Assembly: GCF_900108065.1 (NCBI RefSeq)
Contig: NZ_FNVQ01000001.1
Location: forward strand, 434,001-498,000
Source of the DNA: Marinobacterium lutimaris
GTDB lineage: Bacteria > Pseudomonadota > Gammaproteobacteria > Pseudomonadales > Balneatricaceae
Direction: 5' to 3'
Length of the DNA: 64,000 nucleotides
Shown here: positions 14,198 through 22,407 of the stretch, piece by piece
How the letters are laid out: every line of letters starts with the position of its first letter
How positions within the stretch are numbered: position 1 is the first letter of the stretch
Notes under the pieces: model-generated
Databases searched by the model: none
What the model was told of the DNA's origin: nothing
What the model saw: the letters and a program-made list of their open reading frames with translations, nothing else
Made by a program: the position numbers and the translations under genes

Positions 14198-15262
14198 ATG
14201 AGCCAGGCTGACACACTTATTCTTCTATGTCGTTCCGGGTTCGAGGGCGAATGCGCTGCGGAAATCTCTGATGTCGCCGCCGCTGAGGGTTTTTATGGCT
14301 ATCCCCGGTTGGAAAAAAACAGTGGTTATGTCTGCTTTCATGTACAGGGCGGTGATGTCATAGAACTGGTTTCCCGCCTGCGGTTTGGCGAGTTGATCTT
14401 TACCCGGCAGTGGTTTGCCTGCATGCCGGGGCTGACCGAGCTGCCTCCCAAGGATCGTCTGACCCCTCTGGGTGAACAGGTAGCGGCACTTCCCAAATGC
14501 GCCGAACTGGTGGTTGAAACCCCGGATACGACCGACGGCCGCGAGCTGCAGGGCTTCGGCCGTAAGCTGGCTTCCGCACTGGCGCCATACCTGCGTCAGC
14601 ATGATCTGATGCTGCCACGAAAAAGCCGCGCCAAGTATCGTCTGCATCTCTTCGTACTCAGCGGACGGGAGATGTTTGTTGGTGTAGCTCCTGTGGCAAA
14701 CAGTGCCTCTCTGCCCGGTGGCATACCGCGATTGAAGTTTCCCGCTGCTGCACCGAGCCGTTCGACGCTCAAGCTGGAAGAGGCCTGGCACTGGTTTGTA
14801 CCGCGCGATCAATGGGATGCGGAACTGGCGCCCGGTATGAGGGCTGTTGATCTGGGGGCTGCTCCCGGGGGCTGGACCTGGCAGCTGGTAAAGCGGGGCA
14901 TGTTTGTCACGGCGATCGATAATGGCCCGATGAATGAAGATCTGATGGAGACGGGGCAGGTCGAACACTTGCGAGAGGACGCTTTTGTCTACCATCCGAG
15001 CAAGCCTGTGGACTGGATGGTCTGCGACGTGGTTGAAAAACCGGCGCGTACCACGTCGATGGTGATCGACTGGGCTGTCAACGGCTGGAGCCGCAATATG
15101 ATCTTCAACCTCAAACTGCCGATGAAGCAGCGTTATGTGGAAACCCGTCGCTGCCTTGATCGGATCAGCGACGAGCTAGAGGCTGCAGGCATCCGCGCCA
15201 AACTGCGCGCCAAGCACCTTTACCACGACCGGGAAGAGATTACCTGCTGGCTAAGCCTCTGA
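14198..15262 (+). CDS. rlmM: 23S rRNA (cytidine-2498 2'-O)-methyltransferase RlmM
   Basis: SAM-dependent methyltransferase that 2'-O-methylates C2498 of 23S rRNA. The 354-residue protein has an N-terminal THUMP-containing half that begins LLCRSGFEGECAAEI. A Rossmann methyltransferase domain follows, with DLGAAPGGWTWQL at about 217 (motif I), a VDWMVCDVVEKP segment (catalytic Asp region) and NLKLPMKQRY (catalytic Lys region). Length matches E. coli RlmM (about 366). A good promoter lies upstream (14135-14163) and a GGAG purine run precedes the ATG. It is monocistronic, since the next gene is on the other strand. Confidence 0.96.
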   Translation: MSQADTLILLCRSGFEGECAAEISDVAAAEGFYGYPRLEKNSGYVCFHVQGGDVIELVSRLRFGELIFTRQWFACMPGLTELPPKDRLTPLGEQVAALPKCAELVVETPDTTDGRELQGFGRKLASALAPYLRQHDLMLPRKSRAKYRLHLFVLSGREMFVGVAPVANSASLPGGIPRLKFPAAAPSRSTLKLEEAWHWFVPRDQWDAELAPGMRAVDLGAAPGGWTWQLVKRGMFVTAIDNGPMNEDLMETGQVEHLREDAFVYHPSKPVDWMVCDVVEKPARTTSMVIDWAVNGWSRNMIFNLKLPMKQRYVETRRCLDRISDELEAAGIRAKLRAKHLYHDREEITCWLSL

Positions 15263-15286
15263 GGCTGGCCTTGAGGTGTGCCGGAC

Positions 15287-15568
15287 TCAATGTTCGTATA
15301 CGGTGATCTTTTCGTCCCGTTCCAATAGGGGCGTCAAGGTCTCCAGCATCTCTCGCCGTTCGTGGCTGGTGTACCATGTTTGCCAGTCGTTTATAGTTCG
15401 GTAGGTCGCCATCACCAGCCTGTGGTTAGGGTCGTCCATGTCGTGCAGTACCTCTCCCGAAATAAAGCCGTGAGAATGCATCGCCTTCTGCAGCAGCTCG
15501 CGGGACAGGTGGTCATAATGGACGCCCAGGTCCTCGGCGATCTGTCTTTCGATCATTACTCTAATCAT
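15287..15568 (-). CDS. Small antibiotic-biosynthesis-monooxygenase (ABM)-like protein
   Basis: A 93-residue soluble protein with the size and pattern of a dimeric alpha-beta barrel ABM-fold protein. It has an N-terminal strand MIRVMIERQIA, a helix region, and the segment ATYRTINDWQTWYTSHERREMLETLTPLLERDEKITVYE, where W-xx-W-xx-S-xxR is common in this superfamily. The specific reaction, if any, is unknown. The ATG at 15568 is preceded by a GGGAG site, but an internal ATG at 15556 is an alternative start. It is convergent with rlmM and divergent from tusA. Confidence 0.72.
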   Translation of the reverse strand: MIRVMIERQIAEDLGVHYDHLSRELLQKAMHSHGFISGEVLHDMDDPNHRLVMATYRTINDWQTWYTSHERREMLETLTPLLERDEKITVYEH

Positions 15569-15695
15569 TCGCCGTTAGCTCCCTCTGGTGTATTTACCGT
15601 TAAAGCATAATTCAGCAGGCTGAAGTCGCAACTTCGGTTTCTCTGTGCCAGCGAATTTGCGACAATGGCCGACTTTATACAGTGCGGATTGGATT

Positions 15696-15938
15696 ATGGG
15701 CGAAATTGAAGCCAGTCAGGTTCTGGATGCGTGCGGTCTGTTCTGCCCGGAGCCGGTCATGATGTTGCACAATCATGTGCGTGAGTTGGCGGTGGGTGAG
15801 GTGCTATGTATTCGCGCTACCGATCCTTCCACACAGCGTGATATTCCCAAGTTCTGCCAGTTTCTCGGGCATGAGCTGCTTGAAGAATTAGTTGAGGATG
15901 AAGTGTTTATCTACTTCATTCGTAAAGGGGATGCCTGA
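15696..15938 (+). CDS. tusA: Sulfur carrier protein TusA
   Basis: Small sulfurtransferase that relays persulfide sulfur from IscS towards tRNA thiolation and other acceptors. The 80-residue product contains [15 protein letters not shown], with the active cysteine in the CPxP motif, and the [20 protein letters not shown] segment typical of TusA. I chose the ATG at 15696 rather than an upstream in-frame codon at 15645, because the family begins shortly before the CGLxCPEP motif. It lies two bases upstream of the proQ-like gene, so the two are probably co-transcribed. Confidence 0.93.
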   Translation: MGEIEASQVLDACGLFCPEPVMMLHNHVRELAVGEVLCIRATDPSTQRDIPKFCQFLGHELLEELVEDEVFIYFIRKGDA

Positions 15939-15940
15939 AC

Positions 15941-16531
15941 GTGGCTGAGGTGGAAGAGCTGCGCCAGGCAACAGAGACGCTGCTTGATGAGTGCGAGCGT
16001 CGTTTACAGGCGCTGGAGTCGGCAGGCTACAGCGATCAGAGTGATAAACCAGAGAGTGTGTCAGTGAACCAGACCGAAAAGTCACCGGAAACCAGTAATC
16101 GCAACCGCGCCAAGAACCGGGCAGCGAACCAGGCGGCGCTCCAGCTGCTTTTCGATACCTACCCTGAGGTGTTCAGCCGCGAAAATGTGCGCCCGCTGAA
16201 AATAGGTATTCAGGAAGACCTGATTGCTGATGAAAAACTCGCGCGTAACCGCATCAAGCGCGCCCTGGCCAGCTATGTTCGTAACCCTCACTACCTGCGC
16301 AGCCTGCAGGCGGGCGCGGATCGTGTCGGTCTGGACGGCGGCGCGGCCGGTACGGTCAGCGAAGAGGAAGCTGCTCATGCTCAGGAAAAACTGAAGCAGA
16401 TCCGCGAGCAGCGTCGCGAGCGCCAGAAAGATGAGCGTGTCAAACAGAAGCAGCAGGAGCAGCAGGTTAAAGAGCAGCGCATCAATAAAAAGCTGGATAT
16501 GCTGATGCAGCTGAACAAGCGCGCGCGCTAA
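15941..16531 (+). CDS. proQ: ProQ/FinO-domain RNA-binding protein
   Basis: RNA chaperone of the ProQ/FinO family, which binds structured sRNAs and mRNA 3' ends. The FinO/ProQ core spans about residues 60-130: AALQLLFDTYPEVFSRENVRPLKIGI, then RALASYVRNPHYLRSLQAGADRVGLDG, with the conserved RPLKIGI and R-x-x-Y residues. The first 55 residues include a leucine-rich helix. The last 60 are a highly charged K/Q/R/E helix. At 196 residues it lacks the Tudor-like C-terminal domain of E. coli ProQ and resembles pseudomonad forms. The start is GTG, two bases after tusA, with a GGGGA site inside the tusA end. Confidence 0.88.
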   Translation: MAEVEELRQATETLLDECERRLQALESAGYSDQSDKPESVSVNQTEKSPETSNRNRAKNRAANQAALQLLFDTYPEVFSRENVRPLKIGIQEDLIADEKLARNRIKRALASYVRNPHYLRSLQAGADRVGLDGGAAGTVSEEEAAHAQEKLKQIREQRRERQKDERVKQKQQEQQVKEQRINKKLDMLMQLNKRAR

Positions 16532-16624
16532 TCGTCGCTTGATCTTTTCCCGCCTTATCCCCATTTAACAGACTGGAAGCGCCGACCACAGGGTGGGTGC
16601 CCTGGCTGTTGAATGGGGAATCGA

Positions 16625-17059
16625 ATGTCTACCAATCTTACCCTTAGTTGTCCCGCCTGTCTGGCTACTAACCGTGTGGCAGAGGAGCGGCTGACAGCAT
16701 CTCCCAAATGCGGTCGTTGTGGCGAAGCCTTGTTTCAAGGGAAGCCTCTGGCTCTGGATCAGGCCGGTTTTGACCGTGTGCTCGCCAATACCGATCTGCC
16801 ACTGGTGGTTGATTTCTGGGCCGAGTGGTGTGGGCCATGCAAAATGATGGCGCCGGTCTTTGAGCGTGCTGCCGCGAATCTGGAGCCCAAGGCTCGTTTC
16901 ATCAAGGTGGATACCGAAGCTGCCCAGGCCTTGGCTCAGCGCTACGCCATTCGCAGCATTCCTACACTGATACTGTTCAAGGATGGTCGCGAGATTGCCC
17001 GGCAGTCAGGTGCCATGGATCAGCGCTCACTGGAAAGCTGGCTCGCCGGCGCTCTCTGA
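16625..17059 (+). CDS. trxC: Thioredoxin 2 (TrxC)
   Basis: Zinc-containing thioredoxin that reduces protein disulfides, often during oxidative stress. The N-terminal zinc ribbon has CPAC (about 9-12) and CGRC (about 30-33). The thioredoxin domain carries the active site WAEWCGPCKMMAPVF, the cis-proline segment RSIPTLILFKDG and the C-terminal helix. I place the start at ATG 16625, because GGGGAA lies seven to eight bases upstream, rather than at the earlier in-frame codon (16613). The length of 144 residues matches TrxC. The 55 bases before the convergent lapD stop contain a short GC hairpin (about 17060-17079) but no strong terminator. Confidence 0.95.
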   Translation: MSTNLTLSCPACLATNRVAEERLTASPKCGRCGEALFQGKPLALDQAGFDRVLANTDLPLVVDFWAEWCGPCKMMAPVFERAAANLEPKARFIKVDTEAAQALAQRYAIRSIPTLILFKDGREIARQSGAMDQRSLESWLAGAL

Positions 17060-17114
17060 GCGGCGTTCATAACCGCCGCCCGCTTGAGAGCGCTCTTTTA
17101 CTCCATCCCGATTG

Positions 17115-19064
17115 TTAATTGAGTGCCGTGGGTCTGCCGTGCAGGTAGCCCTGGGTGCCGTCGATGCCCAGGGCTATCAGGGTGTCCAGCTGAGTACTGC
17201 GCTCCACATGCTCCGCATAGGCTGGGACGTCGATGTTGTGCGCGACGCCGATCAGGCTGCGCACAAAGAAGCGGTCTTCGTCGCTGGTGTCGATATCGCG
17301 TATCAGTGAGCCGTCGATCTTGAGGTAGTCCGGCTTCAGGTTATAGAGATAGCTGAAACCTCTCGGGTGGATACCGAAATTGTCGACGCCAAAGCAGGCG
17401 CCGAGAGCCTGTATCTGGGCACGCAACGCCTGCACTTGCTCCAGGTTGTTGAGGATTACCGTCTCGTTGATTTCGAAGCTGACCCGTTCCGGAGTACTCA
17501 GCTGCTGTATCTGTTCGCCAAGCCAGCGCGGGAAGTCCTGCGCGGTAATGCTGTCAACACCCAGGTTTACCGCGATTCGCACGCCCTCGGGGTGTCGTCT
17601 TACGTAATCCAGTGCCGTTGACAGGGTGGCGCGGTCCATGGCGTCGAGCAGGCCAAGCTCTCGCGCCACACCGATAAAGCGGCCTGCGGGGCAGGGTTCG
17701 TTGTCCTCATCGAGGATGCGGGCCAGTAGCTCGCCATGGATCTGCTGCTGGTCGCCTCCGATAACACTCTGGTATTGCAGGAATACCTGGCCATTACGAA
17801 TGGCGCTAGCCACGTGCTGCTGCCAGCTCTGGGACAGATTTTCCCGGGGCGCCTCGCCACTGTACTCGTAAATCGCTTCGTTATGTTCCTCTGCGTGATT
17901 CAAGGCGAGGCGGGCTTCAGACATCAGCAATGCTGCGCTGCTCTGGTCACTGGTTTGGCTGATACCGGCAATCAGCGGGTGTGCTGGCGCCGAGCCGTCG
18001 CGATAGAGTGAGGCGAGTTCTGTTTCTGTTTTTGTCTGGAGCTGGTTTAGCTGCGGTGCGAGCAGTTTCATCGGTTGCTGCTCGGTCAGCAGCAGGAATT
18101 CCGAACCACCGAGCCGGCCGACCAGGCTGTTGCTCGTTGTTGCGTTAGCGAGGGTCTGGAGCTCATCCGCGACCAGTTTTAACAGGCGGTTGGTGCTGTC
18201 CTCGCCGCAGCGGCGGTTGATCTCAGAAAGGGGGCGCAGGCGGATCAGGACTAAGGTAGCCGGGCCAAAATCGCGCTCATATTCCAGCCTTGCCTGCAGC
18301 TGGGCGTTGCATGCGCGCTGATTTAGCAGGCCGGTCAATGGATCGCGGTAGGCGATGCTTCTCAGCTCCTCAATATTACGGGCCTGCTCCTCAAACATCT
18401 GCTGTACCTGGCGCACCATGGCGTTCATGGCCTGGACGACGCTGCGCAGTTCGCGGGTTTTGGGCAGTTGGGGCTGCTCTATGTAGGTTTTTCTGGCAAG
18501 GGCCTCGGCCTGGCGCTCAACCTCGCCGAGAGGTTTGAGAAGATAGCGCAGCAGTAACGCGATGATCAGGGCTGCGAGCAGTGCGAGCACAGCAAACAGC
18601 AGCAGTGCGCGCTGGGCGCCCTCCCAGAAGCGTTCGTAGGCGTAACCAGCGCTGCTCTGCACGTAGATTGTGCCCACGTGGCGCCACTGGTGGGTGATAG
18701 GGCGCTCCATTGAGGGTGGGTCTATATGCACCAGGCTCACGAACCACCCGGGTACGCTGGCAGAGATATCCGGCGGGGTTTCCTTGACGTAAAGCGGCTC
18801 TCCGCTGGCATTCATGACGGCAATACGCTGGTAAAAGCCGCTGTCGAAAATGGCGTTCACGGCGGTCTCGATGGTAGCGGTGTCCTGCGCCGCCATATAG
18901 GGCGAAATGTAGAGGCCCAGGTGTGTGGCGCTATCCAGGGCGTGGGACTCAAGCTGGCGCAGCAGCATCGATTTACCGCTGTTTGACATCACAAACAGAG
19001 TGCCGGAAGCCAGCCCAATCAGGACAGCCAGGACGGCGGCGATAAGTTGCTTGACCAGAGACAT
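17115..19064 (-). CDS. lapD: LapD-type degenerate GGDEF-EAL c-di-GMP receptor
   Basis: Inner-membrane receptor that binds c-di-GMP in its degenerate EAL domain and sequesters LapG, so that the surface adhesin is retained. The 649-residue protein has an N-terminal helix (1-25), a periplasmic domain (about 26-155), a second helix (about 158-178), a HAMP-like segment (about 178-232), GGDEF (about 240-390) and EAL (about 400-640). Catalytic motifs are altered. GGDEF reads LGGSEF, EAL reads ELL with flanking G and A, and the DDFG pair reads DNFG, so cyclase and phosphodiesterase activity are unlikely. lapG lies 14 bases upstream on the same strand, the classic pairing. The ATG at 19064 has AAGGG and AAGG purine runs. 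Confidence 0.92.
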   Translation of the reverse strand: MSLVKQLIAAVLAVLIGLASGTLFVMSNSGKSMLLRQLESHALDSATHLGLYISPYMAAQDTATIETAVNAIFDSGFYQRIAVMNASGEPLYVKETPPDISASVPGWFVSLVHIDPPSMERPITHQWRHVGTIYVQSSAGYAYERFWEGAQRALLLFAVLALLAALIIALLLRYLLKPLGEVERQAEALARKTYIEQPQLPKTRELRSVVQAMNAMVRQVQQMFEEQARNIEELRSIAYRDPLTGLLNQRACNAQLQARLEYERDFGPATLVLIRLRPLSEINRRCGEDSTNRLLKLVADELQTLANATTSNSLVGRLGGSEFLLLTEQQPMKLLAPQLNQLQTKTETELASLYRDGSAPAHPLIAGISQTSDQSSAALLMSEARLALNHAEEHNEAIYEYSGEAPRENLSQSWQQHVASAIRNGQVFLQYQSVIGGDQQQIHGELLARILDEDNEPCPAGRFIGVARELGLLDAMDRATLSTALDYVRRHPEGVRIAVNLGVDSITAQDFPRWLGEQIQQLSTPERVSFEINETVILNNLEQVQALRAQIQALGACFGVDNFGIHPRGFSYLYNLKPDYLKIDGSLIRDIDTSDEDRFFVRSLIGVAHNIDVPAYAEHVERSTQLDTLIALGIDGTQGYLHGRPTALN

Positions 19065-19078
19065 ATCCTTGTGACCCT

Positions 19079-19780
19079 TTACTGCACGTTAACGTTATTG
19101 GAGTTGACCCGGGACTGCAGCTTGACCCAGGGTTTCAGGCGGTCGGAGGTGCCTACCAGCTGTGCCCGTCGGCCACGTTTACTCAGCCATAGATTGTCGC
19201 CGTTAAAAGTATACACATGAAGCAGGTCGGGGCGTTTGTCGGCAGTGCGGATCTCGCCGATCAGGTTATCAAGCACCAGAGGGATGGCATCCGGTGTGGG
19301 GTAGTAGGTCAGGACCATATGAGCCTGATTAAGCTCCAGTGCCTTAACGTAGGTCAGGCTCATCTTGTCCACCGGGACGCCAAGTTCTTTCAGGGTGTAG
19401 TACTTCGCGATGGCGAAATCTTCACAGTCTCCGCCGTTGGTAATGAGGAACTCTACTGGAGTGGCCCAGTAGTCTTCCTGTTTCCAGTGCACGATATCGT
19501 CGATGAAGCGTACCTGGTTAAAGAGCGCGTTGACCTCTTGAAGCTGTTTCTCCAGTGGCGCGCCAGTAAGCTCCTTTATCAGATTTTGCCAGGCGCTGAG
19601 ACGCTTGCCGGCTTCTTCGCCGTAGAGTTCACGAAAGTGTTGAATCTGTTCTGGAGTCAGGCGCACGCCATTCTCTGCCCGGCTTGCCAGTGCCAGCAGA
19701 AGCACGACCGCACAGCAGCAGCCGATCAATTGGGGAAAACGAAACGCGCGGAAGAAGCGGCGTTTGGTGAGCTCAGAAAT
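19079..19780 (-). CDS. lapG: LapG-type periplasmic transglutaminase-like cysteine protease
   Basis: Periplasmic protease that cleaves the N-terminal region of large LapA-type adhesins to release biofilm cells. The catalytic triad is visible: cysteine in ITNGGDCEDFAIAKYYTL (residue 119 from the start used here), histidine in NQAHMVLTYY (154) and aspartate in LVLDNLIGE (171), with family spacing. The N-terminus is a signal peptide or anchor (KRRFFRAFRFPQLIGCCCAVVLLLALASRA). No ATG is available at the 5' end. An ATT codon at 19780 lies seven bases after AAGGA within AGGAAAGGA and gives a normal signal-peptide start. The alternative is a TTG at 19843 with a poorly placed site. The gene precedes lapD. 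Confidence 0.88.
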   Translation of the reverse strand: MSELTKRRFFRAFRFPQLIGCCCAVVLLLALASRAENGVRLTPEQIQHFRELYGEEAGKRLSAWQNLIKELTGAPLEKQLQEVNALFNQVRFIDDIVHWKQEDYWATPVEFLITNGGDCEDFAIAKYYTLKELGVPVDKMSLTYVKALELNQAHMVLTYYPTPDAIPLVLDNLIGEIRTADKRPDLLHVYTFNGDNLWLSKRGRRAQLVGTSDRLKPWVKLQSRVNSNNVNVQ

Positions 19781-19868
19781 GGTGGTGTCCTTTCCTGCGG
19801 TATTGAGCGCGTTAATCTTGAGGCAAAACCTGGCGCCCCTCAAGCCTGTTGAAGGTCTGTGCTGCGGA

Positions 19869-20936
19869 TCAGCTGCCGGGCATCATGCCGCACTGGCGCA
19901 GCAGCCGCTGCCAACTCTGGGTATGCAGGTCGCGGGCCTCAAGGTAGCGGTGCCATAGCGCGTCGTCCCTGTCCGCATCGAACACCTTGGTGAAATACTC
20001 GGCTGCGGCTGGCGGTAGTGGCAGGTCGGCGATGGTTTTAAGCTGGTATTCCCGCCATAGCCGGCCTGGGCGTTCGACCGAGGACAGATAGGGCTGAAAC
20101 TCTCCGGCATAGAACTGCTGGAAAACATTGCGGATAATTCTCGCCTGGTTGTTGGGTTGCTGTTTGAAACAGATCGGCCGACGTTCGAGGCGCTGATTAA
20201 TGGCGGCGGCGGTCTGTTCCAGGGTGTGTGTCAGCAGCGCCAGGCTGGTGAGCCATTCGGCACCAAAGCTGGAGCGGTAGAGCTGCTCGAAATCCTTTTC
20301 CAGGTTGGCTGTGTAGGCTGGCGCCTGCCAGTTTTGCTGCCTGGTCAGACTGGCGATGTCGGCGAAGTGTTCAAGTGCTGTCTGGGGTACCGCTGTTACG
20401 CCCTCTTCGGGTAGCCCCAAGGGGGGCGCGCCGAGCGCGAACTGTTGCTCCATCTCCTCGCTGTTGTAGATGGCGTTCCAGGTCAGCGCTGGCAGGCTTT
20501 GCTCTTTGCTTTCGATGATGGCTGTTACGCGCTGGTTGAGCGCCTGCAGGTCTTCATCGTCGCTATCGGCGAGCTTGTCGTGGCATTGTCTTAACGCGGG
20601 CAGCATCTCAAGTTCGTAAATCAGGCGCTGGGATCCCGGCGCCAGTTTGGCCAGCGAAGTGTTGCGTTCAGCGATGCGGTGAAGCAGGTCGCAATGCCTG
20701 AAATCGAGCACGTCGATCAATCCTTCCCTGATCTCGGGAATCTGCAGCTGACGCTCGCGGCGCGGCGGATAGGCGGGCCGCTGCGCAAGAGCGGCGTCGA
20801 AATCGATGTCAACCGTCTGCTCAAGTGCGTTACCTACACGTTCGGTGTAGTTTTCTAGCATATCCCGGGCGGTAGGTTTACTGCATCCGCTGAGGGCCAG
20901 GGCGAGCAGCAGAAGTGTGACAAAGGTTAGGCGCAT
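19869..20936 (-). CDS. DUF3080-family lipoprotein
   Basis: Predicted outer-membrane or periplasmic lipoprotein of unknown function. From the ATG at 20936 (AGGA site seven bases ahead) the signal peptide MRLTFVTLLLLALALSGC ends in a clear lipobox with the lipidated cysteine at 18. The remaining 338 residues are rich in charged helices with several conserved-looking cysteines and Trp/Tyr positions. I assign it to DUF3080, a gammaproteobacterial family. The start lies 59 bases inside the 3' end of the upstream MATE gene, so the two overlap out of frame, and lapG follows after about 90 bases. Co-transcription with the MATE pump and lapG-lapD is likely, but no functional link is established. Confidence 0.78.
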   Translation of the reverse strand: MRLTFVTLLLLALALSGCSKPTARDMLENYTERVGNALEQTVDIDFDAALAQRPAYPPRRERQLQIPEIREGLIDVLDFRHCDLLHRIAERNTSLAKLAPGSQRLIYELEMLPALRQCHDKLADSDDEDLQALNQRVTAIIESKEQSLPALTWNAIYNSEEMEQQFALGAPPLGLPEEGVTAVPQTALEHFADIASLTRQQNWQAPAYTANLEKDFEQLYRSSFGAEWLTSLALLTHTLEQTAAAINQRLERRPICFKQQPNNQARIIRNVFQQFYAGEFQPYLSSVERPGRLWREYQLKTIADLPLPPAAAEYFTKVFDADRDDALWHRYLEARDLHTQSWQRLLRQCGMMPGS

Positions 20937-22308
20937 GGCTGATCCTGTATAGACGGCTGGCCAGGAGTACTGCACCGCAGGTTAGGCCGGTCAACAGCCC
21001 CCACCAGTAGCCGGCAACGCCGAGGTCCCAGCTGCGTGCGAGAAAATGCCCGGTCGGCAGGCCGATGATCCAGTAGGCAATAAACACCACCGCCAGCGTC
21101 ACTGCTGTGTCTTTAAAGCCTCGAAGCATACCTCCGGCACAAACCTGAATCGCATCCGCCAACTGAAACAGGGCGGCGATACCCAGCAGTGTAACGGTCA
21201 GCTCAAGCATTACACCGGACTCGGTATAAATGCGCGCCAGCCTTGGGCCAGCCAGGACAAGCAGTGCCGAGTTTGCGATGGCGATCAACAGGGTCAGTAG
21301 CAGGCCGACACGGGTAGCGAATCGCGCGCCGCTGTGGTTGCCTGCGCCGACCAGTTGCCCCAGGCGGATGGTCAGGGCCAGTGCCAGGCTCAACGGGATC
21401 ATAAAGATCACTCCGGTGAGGCTGAAGGTGATCTGGTGAGCTCCGATCACCTCGGCGCCATCGTTGGCTATCAATAGCGCGATGACTGAGAACATACTGG
21501 CTTCAATCAATAGCGCGAATCCTATGGGTACGCCGAGGCGCAGAAAGTGGATCAGCGCCCCGGCGGCAGGGAAGCTCCAGCGCCAGCTGTGTCTAACCAG
21601 GTGAAAGCGAGGGGAGCGCAGTAGCTGAATGCTCGCCAGTATCAAACTGCTCCAGAGGACTATTGCGGTGGCGTAGCCGCAACCAATGCCGCCCAGGGCG
21701 GGAACACCGAAGCCGCCAAAGATAAACAGGTAGTTGAGCGGTATGTTAAGCACTACTCCCGCACAGGCGATCAGCATGATCGGTCGGGTAGAGCCAAACC
21801 CTTCCATGAAGCTGCGCAGCGCCTGGAAGAACATCAAGGCGGGAAACCCCCAGCTGATCGCCTCAAGGTAACCGGCGGTCTTTTGTGCCAGGTGCTCGGG
21901 TAAATTAAAAAGCTGCAGCAGGGGAGTTGTGTTGTTCAGTAGAAACACGGCGATAAGGGCGAGTACGGCTGCTATACAAAGTGCCTGAGCCAGGTGTTGT
22001 CCGGCGGCAGCCTCACGGTCGGCGCCGACCTGCTGCGCCACCAGGGGAGTGGTAGCCATCAGGGTGCCGATCATGGTTAGCATCAGCGGTAGCCAGAGGC
22101 TGGTGCCCAGGGCTATGGCGGCCAGTTCATCGGTGCCTGCCTGGGCTGTCATCAGGGTATCGACAAAGCCCATCGCTTCCTGTGCGAGCTGGGTGATCAT
22201 GATCGGCCAGGCGAGCGTGAGGATGATGCCTGTCTCACGCAAAACAGAACGGCGTGCTTTCAGGAGGCTGTTGGCCTGGAACGCTACCTCATCCGTTGCC
22301 TTGTGCAT
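20878..22308 (-). CDS. norM: MATE-family multidrug/sodium antiporter (NorM-like)
   Basis: Inner-membrane exporter of cationic compounds driven by Na+ or H+. The protein has about 12 hydrophobic helices. The first is RETGIILTLAWPIMITQLAQEAMGFVDTLMTA, containing the PIMITQL and MGFVDTxM signatures. The second half repeats the pattern with LGVPIGFALLIEASMFSVIALL. About 476 residues is the family length. I chose ATG 22308 because the next in-frame initiator upstream (22350) is a TTG inside the phaC terminator. The gene's 3' end overlaps the next lipoprotein gene by 59 bases. The final 20 residues are polar and probably non-essential. Substrate is unknown. Confidence 0.9.
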   Translation of the reverse strand: MHKATDEVAFQANSLLKARRSVLRETGIILTLAWPIMITQLAQEAMGFVDTLMTAQAGTDELAAIALGTSLWLPLMLTMIGTLMATTPLVAQQVGADREAAAGQHLAQALCIAAVLALIAVFLLNNTTPLLQLFNLPEHLAQKTAGYLEAISWGFPALMFFQALRSFMEGFGSTRPIMLIACAGVVLNIPLNYLFIFGGFGVPALGGIGCGYATAIVLWSSLILASIQLLRSPRFHLVRHSWRWSFPAAGALIHFLRLGVPIGFALLIEASMFSVIALLIANDGAEVIGAHQITFSLTGVIFMIPLSLALALTIRLGQLVGAGNHSGARFATRVGLLLTLLIAIANSALLVLAGPRLARIYTESGVMLELTVTLLGIAALFQLADAIQVCAGGMLRGFKDTAVTLAVVFIAYWIIGLPTGHFLARSWDLGVAGYWWGLLTGLTCGAVLLASRLYRISHAPNLCHTSAARPGPQRMQ

Positions 22309-22350
22309 GAACAGTTGCTCGGTCAGATCTGAAGCGGGCCATAATAGCAA

Positions 22351-22373
22351 ACGGGGCGCTTGAAGCGCCCCGT
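22351..22373 (-). terminator. Hairpin terminator after class I phaC
   Basis: A perfect 10-base-pair stem (ACGGGGCGCT / AGCGCCCCGT) with a TGA loop lies 35 bases past the phaC stop. Read leftward it is followed by TTGCTATTAT, a moderately T-rich tail. It separates phaC from the MATE gene on the same strand. Confidence 0.7.
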
Positions 22374-22407
22374 TGAGGTTGGTTTTTCGCGAGGGGATTG
22401 GAGACTA

